A stretch of DNA of 45,865 nucleotides. It comes from JAPUME01 sp964605715. Lineage in GTDB: Bacteria; Acidobacteriota; Terriglobia; UBA7540; JAPUME01. Location: contig CAZSDV010000010.1 in assembly GCA_964605715.1 (NCBI GenBank), positions 1 through 45,865 on the forward strand. The letters are read 5' to 3'. Every line of letters starts with the position of its first letter. The first letter of the stretch is position 1. This document shows positions 17,106 through 25,905 of this stretch, one piece after another. Both the position numbers and the translations under genes were made by a program. Under the pieces are notes generated by a model that saw only the letters and a list, made by a program, of their open reading frames with translations, had not been told where the DNA came from and did not search any database.

Positions 17106-18326
17106 TTAATCCGAGAGAGCTCTCCTTTTTCTCTGGGATCGCTCGATCTTCTTAATGGATTTTTTTGCGTGCTTTCCCTCCATGCTTTTTGGGCTTGCTG
17201 TCTTCACTTTACTGTAAATATTAATAGCATCTGTTACGCGGTTTTCGTTTTCGTAGATCTTTGCAATGGCTAGTTGTGATAGTAAGGCATAGGGGTTGGG
17301 TTCTCTCNNNNNNNNNNTGCTTGCGGAATTAAAATAAGAAAGAGCACCTTTCATATGCCCTAGCTTTACCTTCAGAAGCCCAGCTTGGTAGAAGGTTCTT
17401 GACATTGGAAGGGGCCGGCCAGGGGAGTCTTCTTTTTCCCGTAATTCAAGAATAGACTCGTAAGCCTTAAGTGCTCCTTTTATATCGCCTAAAATTTCAT
17501 AGGTTTTTGCCAGGCCAATAAAGATCAGATAATTTTCCGGATGAGAGTTTGATAATACTCGGAGCAACTCCAGTCTTTCTTTGAATCGCTTTTCTCGCCC
17601 GTAGAAAGAGACCATCATGAATTTAGCCTCTTCCCGAGCAATTACACCTTTTTGGCTTACCTCTTTAACCATAAGTAGTCCTCGTTTTTTATTTCCTGAA
17701 AATCCAGCAAGAGAACCAAAGGTTTTAACGTACCAAGGGAGACTTCCCATGATGTATTTATGTGCGCCCGGAGTAAGCTGGGCATCAATGAAAGTTGCAT
17801 TTTGGTTTATGAGTTTTTCGTGAAGTCTCCGGGATGCGTTGAATGCTTTTAGTGCACTTAGGAAAGATTTTTGAAGACTAATACGAAAAGTACCCAATGT
17901 TGCTCGGTTAACGCCCAGCCAGTATTGTGCCTCAAAATCCCTTGGGTTTTTTGTGATTCGATTAAGAGAGATTTCTCTTGCTGAATTTATAGTACCTAGA
18001 AACTCATTACGTAAAGATTCATTAACCTTAAATTTTTGTTTTTTAATTTTTTGCTGAGTTCGTCCGAAAAGGAACCTTTCAAGTATTCCTTGCCGGTTCA
18101 TCTCCTGTTGAAGTAGCGTGATCGCTAGGTAGTTCAGCCCAGCTAGATCATTCGGGTATTCTTTTTGGTAATCCCTCAATGAGTGAAGTGACTTTTTATA
18201 ATGCATGTTATAGAGATGTTTTGTAGATTTCATGACCTGCGGATGGGGGTTTTGTGGGAATATTCGGGACGGGATCCACAGCAAAACCAAAGAAATAAAG
18301 AAAATAATTAAGGAAACTCGTTTCAC
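17106..18326 (-). CDS. Secreted tetratricopeptide-repeat protein
   Basis: A protein of about 406 residues with an N-terminal signal or anchor (MKRVSLIIFFISLVLLWIPS) and several TPR helix pairs. The clearest are near residues 265-300 (NYLIFIGLAKTYEILGDIKG then ALKAYESILEL), 318-335 (FYQAGLLKVKLGHMKGALSY) and 350-375 (AIAKIYENENRVTDAINIY). TPR proteins act as binding scaffolds, here on the outer side of the inner membrane. Ten N at 17308-17317 fall between two repeats and keep the frame. The C-terminus is very basic (HAKKSIKKIERSQRKRRA). It is convergent with citrate synthase, with only nine bases between the stops. No specific function can be given. Confidence 0.8.
   Translation of the reverse strand: MKRVSLIIFFISLVLLWIPSRIFPQNPHPQVMKSTKHLYNMHYKKSLHSLRDYQKEYPNDLAGLNYLAITLLQQEMNRQGILERFLFGRTQQKIKKQKFKVNESLRNEFLGTINSAREISLNRITKNPRDFEAQYWLGVNRATLGTFRISLQKSFLSALKAFNASRRLHEKLINQNATFIDAQLTPGAHKYIMGSLPWYVKTFGSLAGFSGNKKRGLLMVKEVSQKGVIAREEAKFMMVSFYGREKRFKERLELLRVLSNSHPENYLIFIGLAKTYEILGDIKGALKAYESILELREKEDSPGRPLPMSRTFYQAGLLKVKLGHMKGALSYFNSASXXXXREPNPYALLSQLAIAKIYENENRVTDAINIYSKVKTASPKSMEGKHAKKSIKKIERSQRKRRALSD
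17308..17317. other. Assembly gap (10 N) inside the TPR gene
   Basis: Ten unknown bases; the reading frame continues unchanged on both sides, so the stated length is probably right here. Confidence 0.98.
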
Positions 18327-18502
18327 AAGGCACTCCTTGCAAAATTATAATCTCGGGAGGAGGGCTAATTCAATCTTCAGGTTTAATGTTTTTTTTAATT
18401 GAAACTTGAACTACCCAATAGAACCTAATTTACGTTGCTTAAAGAACAAGGTTCGGTTTTTTATCATTGAGCCGTTATAATGCTTTCCAGAGGGTCCGAT
18501 GT

Positions 18503-18592
18503 GGAGGGGTGGGTGAGTGGCTGAAACCGGCGGTCTTGAAAACCGCATTCTGGGAAACTGGGACGAGGGTTCGAATCCTTCCCCCTCCGCCA
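18503..18592 (+). tRNA. tRNA-Ser (anticodon UGA)
   Basis: A 90-base class II tRNA. The acceptor strand GGAGGGG pairs with CCCCTCC, the anticodon stem GCGGT/ACCGC encloses the loop CTTGAAA with anticodon TGA at 18537-18539, a long variable arm follows, and the T-arm is GAGGG-TTCGAAT-CCTTC. The 3' CCA is encoded (18590-18592). It reads toward the 3' end of gltB, 38 bases away. Confidence 0.96.
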
Positions 18593-18630
18593 AATATTCT
18601 TATTTCCATAGAATGGCAGGAATTTAAAAA

Positions 18631-21600
18631 TTATTTTAGCTGAGGGTTTGTTTCGGTGTAATTCTGGGTTTCATTCTTTTTATTTTCTGTAGTTTTTCCG
18701 GGATGTCTACCATTTTGGGTATGCGGAGAAACTTTCCAAAAATTAAGGATGGAATTGTTCCACTTTTTTAAAATATTTTGGGCGTGGGTGCTGCCTGTTT
18801 TTTGGGTGTGTTCTTCAATCAACCTCCGCAATTTACTTGAGTCCTCTGGTTCAATAATGCGCTCCAATTTGACCAGTTCAGGATTATAGCGATTCTGGAA
18901 CTTATCTTTTGGGTCCCAGACAAAAGCCAATCCATTTGTCATTCCTGCTCCAAAATTTCGCCCTGTTTCTCCTAGAATTACGGCTATACCCCCGGTCATG
19001 TATTCACAGCAGTGGTCCCCCACCCCCTCCACGACAGATACAGCTCCGCAGTTTCGAATGCAGAATCGCTCTCCTGCTCGCCCTGCAGCAAACAATCTTC
19101 CCCCTGTGGCCCCGTATAGCACTGCATTTCCTATAATTACATTTTTGTGAGATTGAATTCGTGATTCTCTCGGAGGCCGAATGATAATTTCTCCACCACC
19201 TTGGCTCTTTCCTACATAGTCATTAGCTTTTCCTTCAAGGATTAACCTAAGGCCAGGAACAAGAAATGCACCAAAACTCTGCCCAGCCGTTCCTGTAAAA
19301 ATGTATTCGATTAGACCTTTCTTGAGACCCTCGTTTCCGTTCTTGCGCGCAATATCACCTGAAATTCGAGCCCCGATCGTACGGTTGATATTGCTGATTT
19401 GGTGTTTAAAATGCCCCTTGGCATGGGGTCCGGAATTAATTAGAGGAATGGCCTGTTCACGCATTTTTTGGGAGAGAGGGTCAGGCTTGTTTTCTTTCTT
19501 TCTTGGAAAATGCCCAGTTGATTGGTGGCTAGTGAGGACAGGTTGCACTAAGATTGGCCGTGGATCTAGTCGGCCCCTCCGCCCAGGGATCTCTCTTAGG
19601 GTAACTTGCAATAATTCAGTACGTCCAACCACCTCATCAAGACCATGATATCCTAGCTGCGCAAGGAGCTTCCGAACTTCTTCTCCTACTTGTCGAAAGT
19701 ATGAAATTAAATTTTCTGGTTTACCAGGGAATTTCATCCGTAAGTCATCCCGTTGTGTAGCGATTCCAACTGGGCATGTATTTAGATGGCACTGTCGGGC
19801 CATCACGCAGCCCAAGGCAATTAAGGCCCCTGTCCCGAAACCAAACTCGTCAGCTCCAAGTAGGGCAGCTATCAGCACGTCTCGTCCTGTCTTGATACCT
19901 CCGTCAACTCGAAGGCGGACTCTGCCTCGTAATCCATTTGAGAGTAAGGCTTGTTGTGTTTCGGCCAAACCCATTTCCCAAGGGGAAGCTGTGTTTTTAA
20001 TAGAGCTTAGTGGGGAGGCCCCAGTACCTCCATCATGTCCGCTAATAAGGACCACGTCTGAACGAGCCTTAACTACTCCACAAGCTACAGTTCCCACGCC
20101 CGCTTGCGATACAAGTTTTACGCAGATTTGGGCCATTGGATTTATTTCTCGTAGGTCATAAATTAATTGAGCTAAATCCTCAATTGAATAAATGTCATGG
20201 TGAGGGGGAGGGGAAATTAGAGAAACTCCTTCAACGGACCGCCGTACGCGAGCTATTAAAGGTGTCACTTTGTGCCCGGGAAGCTGGCCTCCTTCTCCAG
20301 GCTTTGATCCTTGGGCCATTTTTATTTCAATTTCTTCAGCGCGAACTAAATATTCTGGTGTTACCCCAAACCGACCGGATGCAACTTGCTTTATTTTGTT
20401 GTTAGCGGAGGACCCTTTATCGATATCTTTGTATATGTTTGGATCTTCCCCTCCTTCGCCTGTGTTTGATTTTCCGCCAATTCTGTTCATGGCGATAGCT
20501 AGAGCCCTTTGAGTTTCCGGACTTAATGCCCCAAGAGACATTGCCTGTGTTGAAAAACGTTTCCATATTGATTCAATTGGCTCCACTTCATCCAAGGGGA
20601 TTGGGGAAGCTGGAGAAAAACGGAAAAGGTCCCGCAAGGTTACTGGGTTGCGTTGGTCAATTAATTCCGTGAAAGAACGGTATGCCTCTGCATCCTCATG
20701 GCGGGCTACTTTGTGAAGATTGCGGACCACATCAGGGCTAAAGGCATGGCTCTCTGCACCCTTACGATAGCGGTAGATTCCTGCAAACTCTAAGCTGTTC
20801 TTGGAGAAAGAATAGGCATTATTGTGTCGATCAATGACATCGATTGCTATGTCGCCTAGAGTTCGCCCTCCTACAGAAGAACGAGTATCAGGAAAGAATT
20901 GGTTAACTACATCATTATCCAGGCCAATAATTTCAAAAAATTTTCCACCTTGGTAACTAGACAAGGTGGAAATTCCCATTTTAGAGAGAATTTTCTTAAT
21001 ACCTTTTTCCATTGAAAAGCGGAAATTCCCAAGTGCCACGCTTGGCCCTTTGTCTTTTAGTTTTCCTTCCCAACCAAATTCAGCTACTGTTTCTAGGGCC
21101 ATGTAGGGGTTTACTGCCGACGCACCGAAAGAAAGGAGGCAGCAAAAATGATGCGGGTCCCAGGCTTTTGCAGTCTCGACGATTATATCTGCACGATTTC
21201 CCATTCCCTCTGCAATTAATTGTTCTGAGATTCCTGCTGTAACTAAAAGCATGGGGATAGCGGCTCGCTCACTGTTGACTCCACGATCCGAGAGAATCAG
21301 AATATTATTTCCTTGCGAAACCGCCGAAACGGCTTCTTTGATGACGCGGTCTAGTGTTTGGCGAAAACTCCTAATGCCAGCTGGTCCGCCACCCAAAGGA
21401 TCAAAGAGAGTTGAAATTACAGCTACTCTGAAATTTTTTTCAACGATACGTTTTATTCGAATTAACTCTTCATTAAAAAGAAATGGAGACTCTAGGTGTA
21501 GAAGCGATGCATGTTTTGGGGTTTCGAATAATACACTATGGCGGGTCCCAAGATAGATATTAAGTGACATCACTAGTGATTCTCGAAGTGGGTCAATTGC

Positions 21601-23211
21601 AGGGTTGGTTACTTGTGCAAACATTTGGCGAAAATAGTCGTAAAGCAATCTTGGTCGATGAGAAAGGACGGCTAGTGGAGTATCGTCACCCATGGAGCCA
21701 ACTGGCTCTTTTTCTCCTATTGCCATAGGAAGGAGAACTAGATCTGCGTCCTCTTTCGTCAATCCCATTGACCGTTGAAGAGAGAGAAATCCTGGTTGGT
21801 CTCGCTTGATATTCGAAGAATTCCAACCTTCCGTCGATGCGAGTTTTTCTTCAGAGGGATTTAGGGGAAGGAAGGAGGTTAGCTCGCTTGCTACCCATTG
21901 CTTATATTTTTTCCTGTGCGCAGAAACATGTTTGACTTTTTCATTTTTAAGAATTTTGCCTTGTTTCAAATCTACAAGGATTGCTTCTCCAGGTCCAAGA
22001 CGACCATTTTCTTTTATTCGTTCTGGTTCTATATCTAATAAACCAACCTCGGAACCCAGCACCACCAATCCATCATTTGTGATTGTATAACGGGCAGGGC
22101 GAAGACCAGTACGATCAAGTGCTGCACCGACGAAGGGGCCATCAAGGAAAGCCACTGCTGCAGGGCCGTCCCACGGTTCCATCAAGCAGGCGTGAAATTG
22201 GTAAAAAGCTTTAACGTTGGGATCTGTTTCATTGGAGTTTTCCCAGGCCTCTGGAATCATCATCAAAAGCGCATGGTGAACCGAACGACCAGATCGGGTA
22301 AGTAGCTCCAGTGCATTGTCAAAACTTGCAGAATCGCTTCCATTTGGCTGAAGTACAGGCTTAAGCCATTCAACCTCCGTCTCCCAGACGGGATGCTCTA
22401 ATATGGCTTCCCGAGCCTTCATCCAATTGCGGTTTCCAAGCAGCGTATTAATTTCTCCGTTGTGCCCTATCATTCTGAATGGTTGGGCTAGTTCCCAACT
22501 TGGTGAAGTGTTCGTACTATAACGTTGATGGAAAAGAGCTGCCGAAGTCACAAATTTATTTTCCTGAAGATCAAGGTAAAAGATTCCTAGTTGGGAGGGC
22601 GCCATGAGGCCCTTGTAAACTATGGTGCTAGAGGAAAATGATGCAATGTAAAAATCACCCACCTCAGGTCCCGATGCCCTCCGTTCAATTTCCTTGCGTA
22701 CAAGGTATAGAGTTTGCTCATATTCACGCTTTTGGCCAGAGGGTTTCGCGACAAGCATGTGAAATAAGCGTGGTTGAGTTTCACGAGCTTGTGGGCCAAG
22801 GGCCTCTATATTTGTGGGAACCTCTCGCCAACCGATATGGTGCAAACCACGATTTTCAACGACACTTTCAGCAATCAGAAGAATTTTTTCACGATCCCTC
22901 TTATCTCTAGGAAGGAAGAACACCCCTACAGCGATTTCCCAATCAGGATTAAATTCAGTGTCGAGCTTTTGGGCTTCTTCGGTAAAATACGACTGTGGAA
23001 GTTGGGTTAGTATGCCTGCGCCGTCACCGCTAATGCCATCTGCATCAACACCTCCCCTGTGGGTAAGCCGGTTGAGGGATTTAAGCGCTAATTCTACGAC
23101 TTTGTGTGAGGGGGGGGTTTTAAGTTGGGCCACGAAGCCTACTCCACAAGAATCCCTCTCCTCAAGTCGGTAGAGCCCTCTTTTCTTAGGTTTTTTAAAA
23201 TTTTTCTTCAT
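18631..23211 (-). CDS. gltB: Glutamate synthase, large subunit
   Basis: A 1526-residue enzyme that transfers the amide of glutamine to 2-oxoglutarate, giving two glutamates; with glutamine synthetase it forms the GS-GOGAT cycle. The N-terminal class II amidotransferase begins at Cys22 in RDSCGVGFVA, so 21 residues are probably removed on maturation. The FMN-binding synthase domain has SLGALSPETQRALAIAMNR and GEGGEDP; cysteines of the 3Fe-4S site are in CVMARQCHLNTCPVG near residue 1135; the C-terminal GXGXG helix domain closes with GGRLFAAGRAGERF and CCEYMTGG. The length fits both the NADPH alpha subunit and the ferredoxin-dependent form. No small subunit gene (gltD) is in the window, so electron source is open. 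A polar Asn/Lys/Thr-rich tail of about 35 residues follows the last domain. Confidence 0.96.
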   Translation of the reverse strand: MKKNFKKPKKRGLYRLEERDSCGVGFVAQLKTPPSHKVVELALKSLNRLTHRGGVDADGISGDGAGILTQLPQSYFTEEAQKLDTEFNPDWEIAVGVFFLPRDKRDREKILLIAESVVENRGLHHIGWREVPTNIEALGPQARETQPRLFHMLVAKPSGQKREYEQTLYLVRKEIERRASGPEVGDFYIASFSSSTIVYKGLMAPSQLGIFYLDLQENKFVTSAALFHQRYSTNTSPSWELAQPFRMIGHNGEINTLLGNRNWMKAREAILEHPVWETEVEWLKPVLQPNGSDSASFDNALELLTRSGRSVHHALLMMIPEAWENSNETDPNVKAFYQFHACLMEPWDGPAAVAFLDGPFVGAALDRTGLRPARYTITNDGLVVLGSEVGLLDIEPERIKENGRLGPGEAILVDLKQGKILKNEKVKHVSAHRKKYKQWVASELTSFLPLNPSEEKLASTEGWNSSNIKRDQPGFLSLQRSMGLTKEDADLVLLPMAIGEKEPVGSMGDDTPLAVLSHRPRLLYDYFRQMFAQVTNPAIDPLRESLVMSLNIYLGTRHSVLFETPKHASLLHLESPFLFNEELIRIKRIVEKNFRVAVISTLFDPLGGGPAGIRSFRQTLDRVIKEAVSAVSQGNNILILSDRGVNSERAAIPMLLVTAGISEQLIAEGMGNRADIIVETAKAWDPHHFCCLLSFGASAVNPYMALETVAEFGWEGKLKDKGPSVALGNFRFSMEKGIKKILSKMGISTLSSYQGGKFFEIIGLDNDVVNQFFPDTRSSVGGRTLGDIAIDVIDRHNNAYSFSKNSLEFAGIYRYRKGAESHAFSPDVVRNLHKVARHEDAEAYRSFTELIDQRNPVTLRDLFRFSPASPIPLDEVEPIESIWKRFSTQAMSLGALSPETQRALAIAMNRIGGKSNTGEGGEDPNIYKDIDKGSSANNKIKQVASGRFGVTPEYLVRAEEIEIKMAQGSKPGEGGQLPGHKVTPLIARVRRSVEGVSLISPPPHHDIYSIEDLAQLIYDLREINPMAQICVKLVSQAGVGTVACGVVKARSDVVLISGHDGGTGASPLSSIKNTASPWEMGLAETQQALLSNGLRGRVRLRVDGGIKTGRDVLIAALLGADEFGFGTGALIALGCVMARQCHLNTCPVGIATQRDDLRMKFPGKPENLISYFRQVGEEVRKLLAQLGYHGLDEVVGRTELLQVTLREIPGRRGRLDPRPILVQPVLTSHQSTGHFPRKKENKPDPLSQKMREQAIPLINSGPHAKGHFKHQISNINRTIGARISGDIARKNGNEGLKKGLIEYIFTGTAGQSFGAFLVPGLRLILEGKANDYVGKSQGGGEIIIRPPRESRIQSHKNVIIGNAVLYGATGGRLFAAGRAGERFCIRNCGAVSVVEGVGDHCCEYMTGGIAVILGETGRNFGAGMTNGLAFVWDPKDKFQNRYNPELVKLERIIEPEDSSKLRRLIEEHTQKTGSTHAQNILKKWNNSILNFWKVSPHTQNGRHPGKTTENKKNETQNYTETNPQLK

Positions 23212-23378
23212 GTCTGTTTAAATTAAAAATGAATTATGTTAACTCCATAGGGCCCGATGTAAAATTTTGAATAACTTCTATATTTTTCGAATAACATATT
23301 TCCTCAACGTTGTGATTATTTATCTATCAAGCATAATTCTTGCTGGCCTAAAGGGGCCATGATTACCCCCCCCTATGT

Positions 23379-24017
23379 TTAGCCCGGAATGACAATTGAA
23401 GAGGCCTGATTGGCGGTGACCTCCTTACCGAAATTTAATCGTAGAAAATCAAGAAAAGCACGGCTCTTGGTGCGACCATTGCTGCGAGCAGCACCAAGTT
23501 GAGTTAAGAAAATAAGGATTTTTTCAAAGTTTGATGTGTTGTTCCGGACGACGCTGCCCTGCTGAGCCCCCCTTTCTTGAAAAATCCTTAAGGATTCTAC
23601 CAGTACATCATAAAGCTCTCGCTGAAGGGCTGATGTGGGTCGTTGTTCGTAATACAAGCCACTCTGAAGCGTATGATGGGTTTTTGCCAGTGCCTCGGTG
23701 CAGTTAATTACATCAAAATCTATTAGATGGGGCTTACCTTTAGCAAATCGACAGATGGTGTAACTAAGTTCTGCGATGAGGCTTTCATTTTCCGTAAGTA
23801 AGGAATTTGGAACAACCGTATCCGCAAATGGCAGGTCATCCCGCTTAAGAGTTCTTCGACGGAAGTCGTAGTCGCGGCTTTCCACTAGAAATGGACAGTT
23901 CGTGGGGCAATCTATGGTTACTTCTCTTTCGGTGCCACAACAGAGCGAACAAATTGATTCTACCTTTGCTGGGCAGAACCTCTTCCCCTTTCTAATTTTG
24001 CATATTGGACAGGACAT
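23379..24017 (-). CDS. Cys-rich zinc-ribbon-like protein of unknown function
   Basis: This 212-residue protein starts with a dense set of cysteines: CPIC at 3-6, then CPAK, CSLCC, and CPTNCPFL within the first 43 residues, probably binding one or two zinc ions. The pattern KRFCPAK...ICSLCCGTEREV...CPTNCPFL recurs, as I recall, in uncharacterised proteins of Acidobacteria and related phyla. The remaining 165 residues look helical, with no motif I recognise. ATG 24017 has GAGG six bases upstream. The gene follows a 72-residue small gene after 45 bases on the same strand, so the two are likely co-transcribed. Function unknown; nucleic-acid or protein binding is possible. Confidence 0.7.
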   Translation of the reverse strand: MSCPICKIRKGKRFCPAKVESICSLCCGTEREVTIDCPTNCPFLVESRDYDFRRRTLKRDDLPFADTVVPNSLLTENESLIAELSYTICRFAKGKPHLIDFDVINCTEALAKTHHTLQSGLYYEQRPTSALQRELYDVLVESLRIFQERGAQQGSVVRNNTSNFEKILIFLTQLGAARSNGRTKSRAFLDFLRLNFGKEVTANQASSIVIPG

Positions 24018-24062
24018 GCTTACCTCATTACCAAATTACAATGGACATCAAGTATTCAAAAT

Positions 24063-24281
24063 TTAACTATCTTCTTCCGATAGTTTATCCAAGAGAGACC
24101 GTGCAATTTTCTGTGTTTCGCCGAAATGTTGCAGATATTGATGAAATTCGCGGTTTAATTGTGTAGCTTTTTCTGCACTTAATACTGATCGCATTAGCAT
24201 ATCCCGCATCTGCACTGGGTTAGGAAGTGTAGCTTCCTCAGTGAGTTCTTCAAGGGCTACAACGGGGTTATAGTGATACAT
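24063..24281 (-). CDS. Small acidic helical protein, unknown
   Basis: A 72-residue protein without Cys or membrane segment, predicted mostly helical (MRDMLMRSVLSAEKATQLNR, FHQYLQHFGETQKIARSLLD). I do not recognise it. It is likely real because a strong ribosome binding site, GGAGG, lies five bases before the ATG and because the Cys-rich gene follows closely. It might be an accessory to that protein; this is inference from position only. Confidence 0.6.
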   Translation of the reverse strand: MYHYNPVVALEELTEEATLPNPVQMRDMLMRSVLSAEKATQLNREFHQYLQHFGETQKIARSLLDKLSEEDS

Positions 24282-24426
24282 ATCACCCTCCTGTTTGCCA
24301 AATAGCCTTATTTCAGAAACAGCTTTATAAATAACTAATTTTTTCCTGGGAATCCTTTAATGTATCAATTCTAAATTAAATAAACTCTGCTAGCAAACCC
24401 AAATAAAATCCTGGATCAGAAAGTCC

Positions 24427-24455
24427 TTGACACCCAATATCCTATCGACAAGAGT
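24427..24455 (+). promoter_or_regulatory. Candidate promoter upstream of thiO
   Basis: TTGACA (24427-24432) is followed after 17 bases by AAGAGT (24450-24455), a poor -10 box. The layout TTGACAC-N17-AGAGT is identical to that upstream of the porin gene (684-712), which is the main reason to list it. It lies about 100 bases before the thiO start. Confidence 0.3.
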
Positions 24456-24558
24456 AATTTAAATTTATTTTTTTACCGTCGTAGGGTGGGATTACCTGTT
24501 TGTATTCCAAAAATCAATAATTGGTAAATTAAGGGACAAGAATTACAATCTTAAGAGT

Positions 24559-25734
24559 ATGCATATTAAAGAAACATCAGACATTGTCGTTGTTGGAGGT
24601 GGCCTAGTTGGTTCTTCTGTAGCATTTCGTCTTGCACAATCTGGGTATAAAGTTATCGTAGTAGATCGAGGAGAGCCTGGGAATGAGGCGAGTTCTGCTG
24701 CTGCAGGTATGCTTGCGGCACAGGTAGGAATGGAAAAAGACAATCCCTTTGCAAGGTTATGTTTATCAAGTCGAGAAATTTTTCCAGAATTCGTTCGAGA
24801 AATTGAGGACATAAGTAGCACAAAAATAACGTTTTATAGGAAAGGAATGCTGGAAGTAGCTAAGGATGACAAAGGATTGCGTGATTTGAAGAAAAAATAT
24901 TCTCTCCAGGAATCTTTAGGCCTTCATGTAGAAAATATTTCAAATACTGAAGCTCGAAAGTGGGGTGGTGGACTTGATTTGTCTGTTAAGGGGGGATTAT
25001 TTTTTCCTGATGACCATTGGCTTGACAACAAGTCTCTGTCCATTGCAGTTGTCCGAGCAGCCCAGAAACTAGGTGTTAAATTTATTTCCCAAATGGAAAT
25101 CAAAAAGGCTGAATTTAAGAATCGAAATCTAAAGGAACTTAAAAGCGCCACTCACCGGTTCTCAGCAAATTACTTTGTATTAGCTGCGGGATGCTGGTCG
25201 GGGGAGCTTGCAAAGTGCTTTGGATTGAGTGTTCCAGTCCGTCCATCACGAGGTCAGATTATTCAACTTGAAATTGATAAGATAATTGACCATACGATTT
25301 GGTGTGGGGGATCTTATTTAGTGCCAAGGTCTGACGGTTGTTTGTTGGTTGGAGCAACCATTGAAGATGCAGGGTTTGATAAAAGTGTCACAATGGGTGG
25401 ATTGGAGGAAATATTTTCTTCTGCAACTAAGTTCGCTCCTTGGTTAAAACAGGCTCGATTTCTTCGTGCCTGGGCAGGTTTGAGGCCAGATTCAACTGAT
25501 CATTTGCCAATTCTTGGGAAAGGGGAGGTATTAAATTTATTTTTCGCTACTGGACATTTTCGTAATGGAATTTTGCTAGCTCCCATAACTGCACAAATAA
25601 TTTCAGATTTAGTCCTTAATGGGCCTACTTCTTCCTCGTTAGACTGCTTTAGTTTGAAGCGATTTTCAAATGGAAAAATGAACGATAAGCCCAATACAGC
25701 AACGGTTTCCTATTTTGCGGGTGTCGATGATTAA
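24559..25734 (+). CDS. thiO: Glycine oxidase-like FAD-dependent oxidase (ThiO)
   Basis: A 391-residue D-amino-acid-oxidase superfamily flavoenzyme. The FAD-binding motif DIVVVGGGLVGSSVAFRLA is at the N-terminus; GNEASSAAAGMLAAQ is characteristic of glycine oxidase ThiO, which makes iminoglycine for the thiazole of thiamine. The C-terminal part has RAWAGLRPDSTDHLPILGKG and FATGHFRNGILLAPITA, which bind FAD and substrate in this family. No other thiamine gene (thiS, thiG, thiE) or TPP riboswitch is nearby, so the role in thiamine synthesis is inferred from family resemblance; a catabolic amino-acid oxidase remains possible. gltX follows 171 bases later on the same strand. Confidence 0.8.
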   Translation: MHIKETSDIVVVGGGLVGSSVAFRLAQSGYKVIVVDRGEPGNEASSAAAGMLAAQVGMEKDNPFARLCLSSREIFPEFVREIEDISSTKITFYRKGMLEVAKDDKGLRDLKKKYSLQESLGLHVENISNTEARKWGGGLDLSVKGGLFFPDDHWLDNKSLSIAVVRAAQKLGVKFISQMEIKKAEFKNRNLKELKSATHRFSANYFVLAAGCWSGELAKCFGLSVPVRPSRGQIIQLEIDKIIDHTIWCGGSYLVPRSDGCLLVGATIEDAGFDKSVTMGGLEEIFSSATKFAPWLKQARFLRAWAGLRPDSTDHLPILGKGEVLNLFFATGHFRNGILLAPITAQIISDLVLNGPTSSSLDCFSLKRFSNGKMNDKPNTATVSYFAGVDD

Positions 25735-25905
25735 TTACTTTTATCGACTAAAATTTCTTTGTTTTAAAAATTATTACCTCTTTATTTTAAAAGAAAGAAA
25801 AGGTAGTAGCCCGAGGGTATGTTTACTCAGTTAAGTGTAGTGAGGTGCTGCATCTTTTTTCTCGTATGATTTGAAACCTTTAAATAAATTATTCAAGGGG
25901 ATTGA

